Notes under the pieces: generated by a model
Told to the model about the DNA's origin: nothing
Databases searched by the model: none
Seen by the model: the letters and a program-made list of their open reading frames with translations, nothing else
Assembly: GCA_964642165.1 (NCBI GenBank)
Contig: CAZXOC010000034.1
Coordinates: 1-37,169 of the forward strand
Length of the DNA: 37,169 bases
Reading direction: 5' to 3'
Source: CAYRVX01 sp964642165
GTDB lineage: Bacteria; Planctomycetota; Phycisphaerae; SM23-33
Shown: piece after piece, positions 8,137 to 16,235 of the stretch
Layout of the letters: every line of letters starts with the position of its first letter
Numbering within the stretch: position 1 is the first letter of the stretch
Program-made: the position numbers and the translations under genes

Positions 8137-10059
8137 TCATCCCCAGAAGTGGTACACCGTCCTGCCGACGATCGAGCCGTAGATGCACCAGCAGCTTCCG
8201 ACGACGAACTCGCCCATGACCAGGCCGACGAAGAACGGCAGGGCCTTCCGGTAGGACGTCGCCCCGCCGTAGCGGGTGATCAGCAGCTTGGCCAGCCACC
8301 CGAGGAAGATACAGAACCACAGCTTTCCCATGGACCAGCTCGTGGCCGTCGCGAAGCCGACCGGGTGCCACAGCCACCACGTGAACTTCGTCCGCAGGAA
8401 GCCCAGCAGCAGGGCGAAGAGCACGCCGAAGATCGTGGCGGCGGTGGCGGCCTTCTGCGGCGCCTTGGGGAAGGTCATCCACGGCACCATGCGGGTGGTC
8501 CAGGCCTGCTGGCTGAAGGCGTCGCCGGCGCCCTTGCCGCTGTAGCCGTGCACGTACAACGCGTGCAGCGTGCCCCACAGGCCGGCGATCGATCCGACGA
8601 TGATCGCGATGATCATCGCCCACAGCATCGCCCGGGCGGTGATCCGCGTCAGTTGCGCGAGCTTGAAGCCCTCCATGCTGTGCGCCGAGAAATGCGCCCG
8701 GTACGCGCGGTTGAACCAGAAGAACAGGCTGAAGGCCGTGATGTTGCCCGTCCCGAACGCCCGCGTCCCGACGGCGTTGTGCAGGAGGACCTCCGGGCCC
8801 ATGGCGTGCAGGTCGTGCGCCGGCGGGCCCAGCTCGGCGCGCATTCGCGCGATCGCCACCGAGTACAGGAAGAAGATCACGAAGAACAGCAGCATGAAGT
8901 GCCACGACCCGCCGAGGACCATGCCGAAGCCGACCAGCGCCGCCGTCGAGACCACCAGCACCAGCACGGCGGTCCGGTAGCGCGTGGGCTCGGCGCTGTC
9001 GTCGATGCCGCCGGGCTTGCCGCGGATCGTCCGCCACACGCCCCGCAGGTGCCGGCGGCTCAGCCACAACGCCACCAGCGCCAGCCCGATGTATCCCCCG
9101 GCCGCCTGCTCGTTGGGGAAGGGGAAGCGCGGCAGGTCGCGGATGCCCAGGGCGGCCGTCGCGACGATCTCCAGGCGGAAGACGACGAAGAAGAACCAGC
9201 AGCTGAACGCCAGGTCCGTCGGCAGGAAGAACACCAGCCCGATGACGAACGGGTAGAGGTTGATCGTCGTGCCGGCGATCGAGTTCCACGGGCGCTCGAC
9301 GAAGTACTCCCGGAACTCGAAGGCGTTGACGATCGGGATCTCGGGGACGTTCGGGTAGAGGTGGTGGAAGCCGTTGAGGACGTCGATGCCCGCCGTGATG
9401 GCGAAGGCCAGCCAGAACAGCTTGTTCGTCAGCAGCCCCTTGAGCCCCGTCGCGAGCATGATGGGGATTTGGATGATGGGGAAGCTGAGGCGCTCCTTCT
9501 CGGTCCACGGCTGGCGCAGGAGGATGTTGATCGACAGCAGGGCGGCCATCAGGGCCATCAGGAAGAGGTACCAGAAGCCCAGCGGCTTGAGCCACGCCAG
9601 GATGATGTTCCACTTGTAGAGCGTGGCGTTGCCGACGGCCAGCCCGCCCAGGGCCTCCGGATCGGTCACGATCGCCCAGGAGGGCACGTGCTGGAGGACG
9701 ATCTCGTCCCAGCGGTTCTGCGGGTTGGCGGCGTACTTCGGATACGCCAGCATGGGGATGAGGATCTGGAAGAGGTCGTGGCTGCAGAACGTCCCGGCGA
9801 TGGCGAGCATCATGTAGATGGTCATCAGCTCGCCCGCCGTCAGGGCAAGCTTGGGCCAGCGCCGCGAGACGAGCAGGTTCACCAGCGCCAGCAGGAAGAC
9901 CACGAACGTGACGTGGAAGAACAGCGAGATCGCCGTCGAGTGCCCCGAGTACCAGATCAGCTCCGACTGCACCACCCACAGCGCCAGGATCGGCATCAGC
10001 GCGCACGCGATGCCGATCGCGCGAATCGAAACGAATCTCGGCTTGGGGGTTTGTTCCAT
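8137..10059 (-). CDS. DUF6785/DUF6784 family polytopic membrane transporter
   Basis: The 640-residue protein has about 14 hydrophobic segments and a layout recognisable as the DUF6785 (N-terminal) plus DUF6784 (C-terminal) family, which is common in Planctomycetota, Verrucomicrobiota and Lentisphaerota and related to OPT-like transporters. Conserved-looking blocks are AELGPPAHDLHAMGPE in the middle, FFWFNRAYRAHFSAHSMEG after it, and HPVGFATATSWSMGKLWF followed by RYGGATSYRKALPFFVGL near the C-terminus. I prefer the ATG at 10059 (MEQTPKPRF); an in-frame GTG at 10080 adds seven residues and has GAGG farther upstream. It is the first gene of the minus-strand operon and is divergent from the polysaccharide-lyase gene across about 130 bp. 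The transported substrate is unknown. Confidence 0.82.
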   Translation of the reverse strand: MEQTPKPRFVSIRAIGIACALMPILALWVVQSELIWYSGHSTAISLFFHVTFVVFLLALVNLLVSRRWPKLALTAGELMTIYMMLAIAGTFCSHDLFQILIPMLAYPKYAANPQNRWDEIVLQHVPSWAIVTDPEALGGLAVGNATLYKWNIILAWLKPLGFWYLFLMALMAALLSINILLRQPWTEKERLSFPIIQIPIMLATGLKGLLTNKLFWLAFAITAGIDVLNGFHHLYPNVPEIPIVNAFEFREYFVERPWNSIAGTTINLYPFVIGLVFFLPTDLAFSCWFFFVVFRLEIVATAALGIRDLPRFPFPNEQAAGGYIGLALVALWLSRRHLRGVWRTIRGKPGGIDDSAEPTRYRTAVLVLVVSTAALVGFGMVLGGSWHFMLLFFVIFFLYSVAIARMRAELGPPAHDLHAMGPEVLLHNAVGTRAFGTGNITAFSLFFWFNRAYRAHFSAHSMEGFKLAQLTRITARAMLWAMIIAIIVGSIAGLWGTLHALYVHGYSGKGAGDAFSQQAWTTRMVPWMTFPKAPQKAATAATIFGVLFALLLGFLRTKFTWWLWHPVGFATATSWSMGKLWFCIFLGWLAKLLITRYGGATSYRKALPFFVGLVMGEFVVGSCWCIYGSIVGRTVYHFWG

Positions 10060-10120
10060 ATGGGACGCCGTCGGTTGCACGAAACGCCGAACGCCTCAAA
10101 TGGCGAAGCCACACCGGCCG

Positions 10121-10149
10121 TTGATGTTTAATCCGGCCCGAAACATAAT
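10121..10149 (+). promoter_or_regulatory. Sigma-70-like promoter for the heparinase-like gene
   Basis: TTGATG (10121-10126) and CATAAT (10144-10149) are separated by exactly 17 bp. They sit about 40 bp upstream of the ATG at 10190, in the only AT-richer patch of the divergent spacer. A weaker opposing pair (TTGCAT at 10153-10148 and TAAACA at 10130-10125 on the minus strand, 17 bp apart) overlaps it and could serve the minus-strand operon. Confidence 0.6.
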
Positions 10150-10189
10150 GCAAGCCTTCGTTGCCCGGCGCGAGAGGGAGACAGGGACC

Positions 10190-12643
10190 ATGCAGGTCTC
10201 AAATCCTCGTGCAAGAACCCGTTACGCCGCAGCCGCGTGCGCCCTGGCGGCCGCCCTGCTTGCGCCGGCCGTCGGGGCGCCGGCGGCCGAAGACGCGCCC
10301 CGACCCGCCGGCGCGGCATCGCAGGAGTCCGTCGTGAAGCCCAAGCTCGACGTGCCGCCCACGACGCGCCAGAAGCCCTACTCGCCCGCGTACCGCCAGG
10401 CCGTGCCCGTCAACCCGCCGCCGTTCCTCTGGGTGCCCGCCGGCAAGGGCCTGACCTATGCGCTCCAGGTCTCCCCGTCGAAGCAGTTCACCGGCGGCGA
10501 GACGCGGACCTTCCGCGACATCGACACGACGGTCTTCGTGCCGCGGCGGCCGCTGAAGCCCGGGCGCTGGTCCTGGCGCTACGGCGTGCAGACCGGGCGC
10601 GGCGCGGCCGGGAAGGTCGTCTGGGGCAAGGCCCGGCCGTTCACCGTCCCCGCCGGCGCGGACGAGTTCCCGTTCCCCGACTTCGGCGAGGTAATGCGGC
10701 GCATTCCCAAGGGGCGTCCGCGGCTGTTCTTCCCGGGCGAGCGGCTGGCCGAGATTCGCCGGCACGCCCGCGGCGAGCTGAAGGGGCAGGTGGCCGGCCT
10801 GCTGCGCCACTGCGAGCGGGCGATCGGCAAGGACATCGTCGCCGAGCCGCCGCGCCCGCGCAGCGGACCCGAGCGGGTCCACGTCATGCGGACCACCCGC
10901 CCGCCGATGGACGAGATGGAACGCTGCGCCCTGGCGTGGCTGCTGACGGGCGAGAAGCGCTTCGGCCTCGAGGCCAAGCGACGCCTGTTGCACTTCTTCT
11001 CGTGGGACCCGGACGGCTCGACGGGCCTGTGGAGCTACGACGAGCCGGCCATGTGGGTCATGATGCGCGGCACCCGGGCCTATGACTGGACGCGCGAGCT
11101 GTTCACGCCGGACGAACGCCGCAAGGTCGAGCCCGTCATGAAGGTCCGCGCCGAGCAGTTCTACCGCCACCTGAAGCGCCGCCTGTTCGAGTCCAACCCC
11201 TACGAGAGCCACGCCGGGCGCATGCCGGGCTTCCTGGGCGAGGCGGCGCTGTGCTTCGCGCACGAATGGCCCGACGACGCGCGGCGCTGGATCGAGTACG
11301 CCACGCTGCTGTACTACACGTCGTACCCGGCCTGGGGGGGCGACGAGGGCGGCTGGCAGGAGGGGCCCGGCTACTGGAGCGCGTACATGAGCTTCGCGCT
11401 GCACTACGTGGTCGCCCTGCGCGAGGCCGCCGGCGTGGACCTCATGCGCAAGCCCTTCTTCCGCAACACGCCGTACTACGCCCTGTACACGGCCACGCCG
11501 TACCACGAGCAGTCGCCCTTCGGCGACGGGCAGACCGGCAGCCCGCGGCGGCTGGGCGGCGTCCTGTACGCCTTCAGCACGCTGACGCGGGACCCGGCGC
11601 TGCGGTGGTATGCGAGCGAGTCCGGCCGGCGGGCGGGCGGCGACCTGCTCACGCTCGCCACGTACGACCCCGCGCTGCGGGCCCGCAGCCCCGCGAAGCT
11701 GCCGCACGGGCGCGTCTTCCGCGCCAACGGCCTGGCGGCGCTGCACACCGCCCTGGGCGACCGCGACCGCGACGTCAGCTTCGTGATGCGCTCCAGCCCG
11801 TTCGGCTCGGTCAGCCACGGCCACGCCGACCAGAACACGTTCGTCATCGAGGCGTTCGGAAAGGGCCTGGCCATCGCGACGGGCTACTACCCGTGGTACG
11901 GCTCGCCGCACCATCACAACTGGACGCGCGCCACGCGGGCCAAGAACGGCATCCTCGTGGACGGCGAGGGACAGGTCCGGCGGAGTTGGGCGGCCAAGGG
12001 CAGGATCACCGCGTTCCAGCTCGGCGAGCCGGAAGGCTACGACTACGTCGAGGGCGAGGCGGCGAAGGCCTACGGCGGACGGCTGAAGCGCTTCCGGCGG
12101 CACGTGGTCCACGTCCGCCCGCGCAGCCGGGGCGCGGGCCATCCGACCATCTTCGTGATGTTCGACGACCTCGCCGCGGCGAAGCCCTCGACGTTCCAGT
12201 GGCTCCTCCACGCCCACGAGAAGGTGCAGGTCGACGGCAGCGTCCTCCGCGTGCGCCGCGACCCGGCCGCCCTGGACGTCCACCTGCTCCTGCCGGCGGA
12301 CCCGGCCATCACGCAGACCGAGAAGTACGACCCGCCGCCGGAGTACGGCGAGGTGAAGCGCGGCACGCGGTGGCGGAACACGTGGCACGTGACGGCCTCG
12401 ACGAAGCGCAAGGCCGAGACGGCACGGTTCCTCAGCGTCTTCGTCGTGCACAGGAAGGGCTCGAAGGCGAGGCTGCCCGGCGCGTCGCTGGTCAAGGCGA
12501 GCGTCGGCGTCGGCGTTCGGCTTTCGTGGCCGGACGGCGCGTCGGACGTCGTGCGGTTCCATCGCGACGGGCGCGTCACGGCCGAGGGCCGCGACCGCGA
12601 GGGTGCCCTCACCCGGTCCCTGACCGCGCCCCCCTCGCCCTGA
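10190..12643 (+). CDS. Exported DUF4962 / heparinase II/III-like polysaccharide lyase
   Basis: The 817-residue protein has an Ala-rich signal peptide (about 1-30, cleavage near AVGAPAA). A beta-sandwich-like DUF4962 region (about 50-165) precedes an alpha/alpha-toroid-type region (about 170-500). A heparinase II/III-like C-terminal beta domain contains SHGHADQNTF (Ser542, His543, His545, Asp547), followed by YYPWYGSPHHHNWTRATRAKN. These blocks are the usual active-site and metal-binding neighbourhood of the family, which cleaves uronic-acid-containing polysaccharides by beta-elimination. The substrate (alginate, heparin-like or other) cannot be read from sequence. AGGGAGACAGGGACC precedes the ATG at 10190. 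A GH140-like gene follows after 34 bp, so they are probably cotranscribed in an extracellular polysaccharide degradation unit. Confidence 0.85.
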   Translation: MQVSNPRARTRYAAAACALAAALLAPAVGAPAAEDAPRPAGAASQESVVKPKLDVPPTTRQKPYSPAYRQAVPVNPPPFLWVPAGKGLTYALQVSPSKQFTGGETRTFRDIDTTVFVPRRPLKPGRWSWRYGVQTGRGAAGKVVWGKARPFTVPAGADEFPFPDFGEVMRRIPKGRPRLFFPGERLAEIRRHARGELKGQVAGLLRHCERAIGKDIVAEPPRPRSGPERVHVMRTTRPPMDEMERCALAWLLTGEKRFGLEAKRRLLHFFSWDPDGSTGLWSYDEPAMWVMMRGTRAYDWTRELFTPDERRKVEPVMKVRAEQFYRHLKRRLFESNPYESHAGRMPGFLGEAALCFAHEWPDDARRWIEYATLLYYTSYPAWGGDEGGWQEGPGYWSAYMSFALHYVVALREAAGVDLMRKPFFRNTPYYALYTATPYHEQSPFGDGQTGSPRRLGGVLYAFSTLTRDPALRWYASESGRRAGGDLLTLATYDPALRARSPAKLPHGRVFRANGLAALHTALGDRDRDVSFVMRSSPFGSVSHGHADQNTFVIEAFGKGLAIATGYYPWYGSPHHHNWTRATRAKNGILVDGEGQVRRSWAAKGRITAFQLGEPEGYDYVEGEAAKAYGGRLKRFRRHVVHVRPRSRGAGHPTIFVMFDDLAAAKPSTFQWLLHAHEKVQVDGSVLRVRRDPAALDVHLLLPADPAITQTEKYDPPPEYGEVKRGTRWRNTWHVTASTKRKAETARFLSVFVVHRKGSKARLPGASLVKASVGVGVRLSWPDGASDVVRFHRDGRVTAEGRDREGALTRSLTAPPSP

Positions 12644-12677
12644 CCCCACCGGCCGGTTCAAAGATGGGAGACCAAGC

Positions 12678-14084
12678 ATGAGACGCACCGACCGCTGCCT
12701 GCTCGCCCTTGCGATTCCCCTCACCTTCCTCCTGCTGGATGCATCCGCCATGGCATCGGACAAGACCCGCGATCGCGCCATCCGTCCGTACCCGAAGAAT
12801 GTCTTCTACTGGCAGTACGAGGGCCGGCCGGTGCTGCTGCTCGGCGGGTCGGTGCAGGACAACCTCTTCCAGATCCCCAAGCTCGCCGAGCACCTCGACA
12901 CGCTGGCCGCCTGCGGGGGCAACTACGTCCGCTGCGTGATGAGCTGGCGCGACGAGGGGGACGTCCCGCCGTTTGGTCGCGAAGCCGCGAGCGGCAAGTT
13001 CGACCTGAACCAATGGAACGACGAGTTCTGGCGGCGTTTCGAGACATTCCTCGCGGAAACGGCCAAGCGCGACGTCATCGTCCAGATCGAGGTCTGGGCG
13101 ACGTTCGACTACTACCGGGACAATTGGGACGCCAACCCCTTCAACCCGAAGAACAACGTGAACTACACGGTTGCCGAGTCGCGCCTGCCGCTGGCCGTCA
13201 AGAGCCACCCCGTCCGCGCGCAGAACGACTTCTTCCGCTCGCCGCCTGGCGCGAAGGACCTGCCCGTCGTGCGGAGGTACCAGGAGCGGTTCGTCGAGAA
13301 GCTCCTGTCCTACTCGCTTCGCCACCACCACGTGCTCTACACGATGGACAACGAGACGTCCGTCACGCCGAAGTGGGGGGCGTACTGGGCGACGTTCATC
13401 CGCAAGCGCGCCAAGGCCGCCCGCCGCGAGATCCACACCACCGAGATGTGGGACAAGTGGGACATCAACCACAAGATGCACGACGCGACGTTCGACCACC
13501 CCGAGCTGTACACGTTCGTCGACATCTCGCAGAACAACCACAACAAGGCCCAGGCGCACTACGACAACGCCCAGAAGCGCCGGCGCTTCCTCGCAGGGCG
13601 GCCCCGCCCGATGAACAACGTCAAGATCTACGGCGCCGACGGCGGGCGCTTCGGCAACACCCGCGACGCCGTCGAGCGCTTCTGGCGGAACATCTTCGGC
13701 GGAATGGCCTCGGCGCGGTTCCACCGACCCGACAGCGGCATCGGGCTGAGCAAGCTCGCCCAGCGGATGATCCGCTCCGCCCGCGACGTGACGGGCGCGA
13801 TCGACGTGTTCACCTGCGAGCCGCACAACGACCTGCTCTCCGATCGCGAGCCCAACGAGGCCTACTGCCTCGCCCAGCCGGGCAAGCAGTACGCCGTCTA
13901 CTTCCCCGCCGGGGGCGAGGTGGCGCTCGACACGAAGGGCGCGGGCGGGAGGCTGTCGCTTCGCTGGTATGACATCGACCGCGGCACGTGGCGGCCGGCG
14001 AGCAAGGTCGCCGCGGGCGGCAAGCTCGCCCTCAAGACGCCCGGCAAGGGCCAGTGGGCCGCCGTCCTGACCGCGGCGCGGTGA
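12678..14084 (+). CDS. Exported TIM-barrel glycoside hydrolase (GH140/DUF4038-like)
   Basis: The 468-residue protein has a signal peptide (MRRTDRCLLALAIPLTFLLL, cleavage near ASA/AMA at about 23-26). A (beta/alpha)8-type region contains NVFYWQYEGRPVLLLGGS, VIVQIEVWATFDYY and VLYTMDNETS. Glu226 in MDNET is a good candidate for the acid/base. The last 90 residues look like the small beta domain (putative collagen-binding-like, PF12904 type) that commonly follows DUF4038/GH140 barrels. GGGAGA precedes the ATG. It sits between the lyase-like gene (34-bp gap) and the YqhD-type gene (23-bp gap). The family assignment is moderate; a relative in the wider cellulase-like clan is possible. Confidence 0.72.
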   Translation: MRRTDRCLLALAIPLTFLLLDASAMASDKTRDRAIRPYPKNVFYWQYEGRPVLLLGGSVQDNLFQIPKLAEHLDTLAACGGNYVRCVMSWRDEGDVPPFGREAASGKFDLNQWNDEFWRRFETFLAETAKRDVIVQIEVWATFDYYRDNWDANPFNPKNNVNYTVAESRLPLAVKSHPVRAQNDFFRSPPGAKDLPVVRRYQERFVEKLLSYSLRHHHVLYTMDNETSVTPKWGAYWATFIRKRAKAARREIHTTEMWDKWDINHKMHDATFDHPELYTFVDISQNNHNKAQAHYDNAQKRRRFLAGRPRPMNNVKIYGADGGRFGNTRDAVERFWRNIFGGMASARFHRPDSGIGLSKLAQRMIRSARDVTGAIDVFTCEPHNDLLSDREPNEAYCLAQPGKQYAVYFPAGGEVALDTKGAGGRLSLRWYDIDRGTWRPASKVAAGGKLALKTPGKGQWAAVLTAAR

Positions 14085-14107
14085 TCCCGCAGACCGAGGG
14101 AAGACCC

Positions 14108-15265
14108 ATGGACAACTTCACGTATCACAACCCGGTGCGGATCGTCTTCGGGCGCGGCTCGATCGCGGAGCTGGCGAACCTCGTGCCCGCCGACGCGAAG
14201 GTGCTGATGCTCTACGGCGGCGGGTCCATCAAGCGCAACGGTGTCTACGAGCAGGTCGCCGCGGCCCTGGCGGGGCGCGACTGGCGCGAGTTCGGCGGCA
14301 TCGAGCCGAACCCGCGCTACCCGACGTGCATGCGGGCCGCCGAGCTGGCCCGGGCCGATGGCGTCGACTTCCTCCTCGCCGTGGGCGGCGGGTCCGTCGT
14401 CGACGCCACCAAGTTCGCCGCCGTCGCCGCCGTCTACCCCGACGGGCGGGACCCCTGGGAGATCATGCTCACGCGCGACCAGGTCGCCGCGGCCCTGCCG
14501 CTGGGCTGCGTGCTGACGCTGCCCGCGACGGGCTCGGAGATGAACGGCAACGCCGTCGTCAGCCGCGACGACACGAAGGAGAAGCTCTTCTTCGCCAGCG
14601 CGAAGGTCTACCCGCGGTTCTCGATCCTGGACCCGGAAACGACGTTCAGCCTCCCGCCGCGCCAGACGGCCAACGGCGTCATCGACGCCTTCGTGCACGT
14701 CATGGAGCAGTACCTCACCCGCCCGGCGAGCGCCCCGCTCCAGGACCGCCAGGCCGAGGCCATCCTCAAGACGCTCATCGAGGAGGGCCCCAAGGCCCTC
14801 GCCGAGCCGGCGAACTACGACGTCCGCGCCAACCTCATGTGGTGCGCGACCAACGCGCTGAACTTCTGGATCGGCCTCGGCGTGCCGAAGGACTTCGCCA
14901 GCCACCGCATCGGGCACGAGCTGACGGCGCGGTACGGCCTGGATCACGCGCGGACGCTGGCGATCACGCTGCCGGCCGTCATGAAGCACCTCCGCACCCA
15001 GAAGCTTGCCAAGCTCGCCCAGTACGGCGAGCGGGTCTGGGACGCGACGGGCGACGACGACGCCCGGGCCGACCGGGCCATCGAGCGGACCGAGGCGTTC
15101 TTCCGCTCGATGGGGGCCCCCACGCGCCTGGCGGACTACGACATTTCCGCCGACGACATCGGCGGCATCGCCGAGCGAATGGCCGGGCGCCCCCTGCGCG
15201 TCAGCGAGCAGGTCGACCTGGGGCCGCAGGACGTGGAGGCGATCCTCGCCCTGGCGGTCGAGTAG
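14108..15265 (+). CDS. yqhD: Iron-dependent alcohol dehydrogenase, YqhD/BdhA type
   Basis: The 385-residue protein is close in length and sequence to E. coli YqhD (387 aa), an NADPH-dependent aldehyde reductase. The nucleotide-binding GGGS segments occur twice (YGGGSIKRNG near 37 and VGGGSVVDATKF near 95), with TLPATGSEMNG near 138. The expected metal ligands are present: Asp193, His197, His266 and His280, in DAFVH, ASHRIGHEL and GLDHA. GAGGGAAG precedes the ATG at 14108. The gene is third in the plus-strand unit. A plausible role is reducing sugar-derived aldehydes or aldehyde stress products in the cytoplasm; the link to sugar breakdown is inference from position. Confidence 0.9.
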   Translation: MDNFTYHNPVRIVFGRGSIAELANLVPADAKVLMLYGGGSIKRNGVYEQVAAALAGRDWREFGGIEPNPRYPTCMRAAELARADGVDFLLAVGGGSVVDATKFAAVAAVYPDGRDPWEIMLTRDQVAAALPLGCVLTLPATGSEMNGNAVVSRDDTKEKLFFASAKVYPRFSILDPETTFSLPPRQTANGVIDAFVHVMEQYLTRPASAPLQDRQAEAILKTLIEEGPKALAEPANYDVRANLMWCATNALNFWIGLGVPKDFASHRIGHELTARYGLDHARTLAITLPAVMKHLRTQKLAKLAQYGERVWDATGDDDARADRAIERTEAFFRSMGAPTRLADYDISADDIGGIAERMAGRPLRVSEQVDLGPQDVEAILALAVE

Positions 15266-15283
15266 GGCCGCCCGGGCGCTCGG

Positions 15284-15300
15284 CGCGGCGGCTCGCCGCG
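15284..15300 (+). terminator. GC-rich hairpin after the YqhD-type gene
   Basis: CGCGGCG-GCT-CGCCGCG forms a perfect 7-bp stem with a 3-nt loop, 18 bp after the stop codon. It is followed by GGGGCTTTCGCTTTCC rather than a clean T-run. It may separate the lyase/GH140/yqhD unit from the downstream pair. Confidence 0.4.
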
Positions 15301-15305
15301 GGGGC

Positions 15306-15334
15306 TTTCGCTTTCCGCGGCGATGGCCTATACT
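15306..15334 (+). promoter_or_regulatory. Possible promoter for the TIM-barrel/Gfo-Idh pair
   Basis: A perfect-looking -10 box TATACT lies at 15329-15334, with a weak -35 (TTTCGC, 15306-15311) 17 bp upstream. It falls just after the hairpin and 57 bp before the ATG at 15392. The -10 is convincing and the -35 is not. Confidence 0.4.
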
Positions 15335-15391
15335 CCGCCCCCGGGCGCCGTGCCGTACTTCCTCGGCGCCGGAACCATAAGGAGCCTGCAG

Positions 15392-16234
15392 ATGACCGAG
15401 CAGACATTGGCCGAGCGCCTGGCGGTGTGCAGTTGGTCGCTTCAGCCGGCCGACCCGGCGGGCCTGATCGCCCAGCTCAAGCAGTTGGGCATGGACAAGC
15501 TCCAGTTGGCGCTGGACCCGATCCGGGAGGGCGGCGCCTGGGCCGACGCGCCGGCGCAGCTCGCCGAGGCGGGGATCGAGATCGTCTCCGGCATGTTCGG
15601 CACGATCGGCGAGGACTACAGCACGCTGGAGACCATCCGCCGGACCGGGGGCATCGTGCCGGACGAGACGTGGGACGCCAACTGGGCGAACATCCAACAG
15701 CTCGTGCCGATCACGAAGGGCCTGGGGCTGAAGCTCGTGACGTTCCACGCGGGCTTCCTGCCGGAGGAGACCACGGACCCGGCCTACGAGAAGCTCGCGG
15801 GGCGGCTGAGCCAGATCGCCGACGCCTTCGGGGCCGAGGGGATCGACCTGGCCTTCGAGACCGGCCAGGAAGACGCCGCCACGCTCAAGGGCTTCCTCCA
15901 GCGTCTCGCCAAGCCCAACGTCGGCGTGAACTTCGACCCGGCCAACATGATCCTCTACGCCAAGGGCGACCCCGTCGAGTCCGTCCGCATCCTGTCCGAC
16001 CAGCTCAAGGGCGTGCACATCAAGGACGCCGTGGAGGCCGACACGCCCGGCGAGTGGGGCACGGAGGTGGTCGTCGGCACCGGCCAGGTGGACTGGCCGG
16101 CCTTCCTCGCCGCGCTGAGCGAGGGCGGCTTCACCGGCTGGCTCTGCATCGAGCGTGAGGCCGGCGAGCAGCGCGTCGCCGACATCCAGGCCGCCGCGAG
16201 CTTCGTCCGCGAGACCCTCGGGAAGGGGAACTGA
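15392..16234 (+). CDS. Sugar phosphate isomerase/epimerase-like TIM-barrel protein
   Basis: The 280-residue cytoplasmic protein belongs to the xylose-isomerase-like TIM-barrel (AP endonuclease 2) superfamily. Metal and catalytic candidates at the barrel mouth have typical spacing: Glu156 (AFETGQED), Asp182 (VNFDPANM), His209 (KGVHIKDA) and Glu254 (CIEREAG). An in-frame ATG at 15323 exists, but AAGGAG seven bases before the ATG at 15392 decides the start. The downstream oxidoreductase starts 2 bp after the stop codon. Such isomerase-oxidoreductase pairs commonly process unusual sugars or inositols. The substrate is not predictable here. Confidence 0.85.
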   Translation: MTEQTLAERLAVCSWSLQPADPAGLIAQLKQLGMDKLQLALDPIREGGAWADAPAQLAEAGIEIVSGMFGTIGEDYSTLETIRRTGGIVPDETWDANWANIQQLVPITKGLGLKLVTFHAGFLPEETTDPAYEKLAGRLSQIADAFGAEGIDLAFETGQEDAATLKGFLQRLAKPNVGVNFDPANMILYAKGDPVESVRILSDQLKGVHIKDAVEADTPGEWGTEVVVGTGQVDWPAFLAALSEGGFTGWLCIEREAGEQRVADIQAAASFVRETLGKGN

Positions 16235-16235
16235 C

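Noticed and set aside
3354..8219. Very long plus-strand frame opposite the giant permease
   Set aside because: It is antisense to a gene with clear domains, has low-complexity Arg/Gly/Asp composition and no ribosome binding site; a typical GC-rich shadow.
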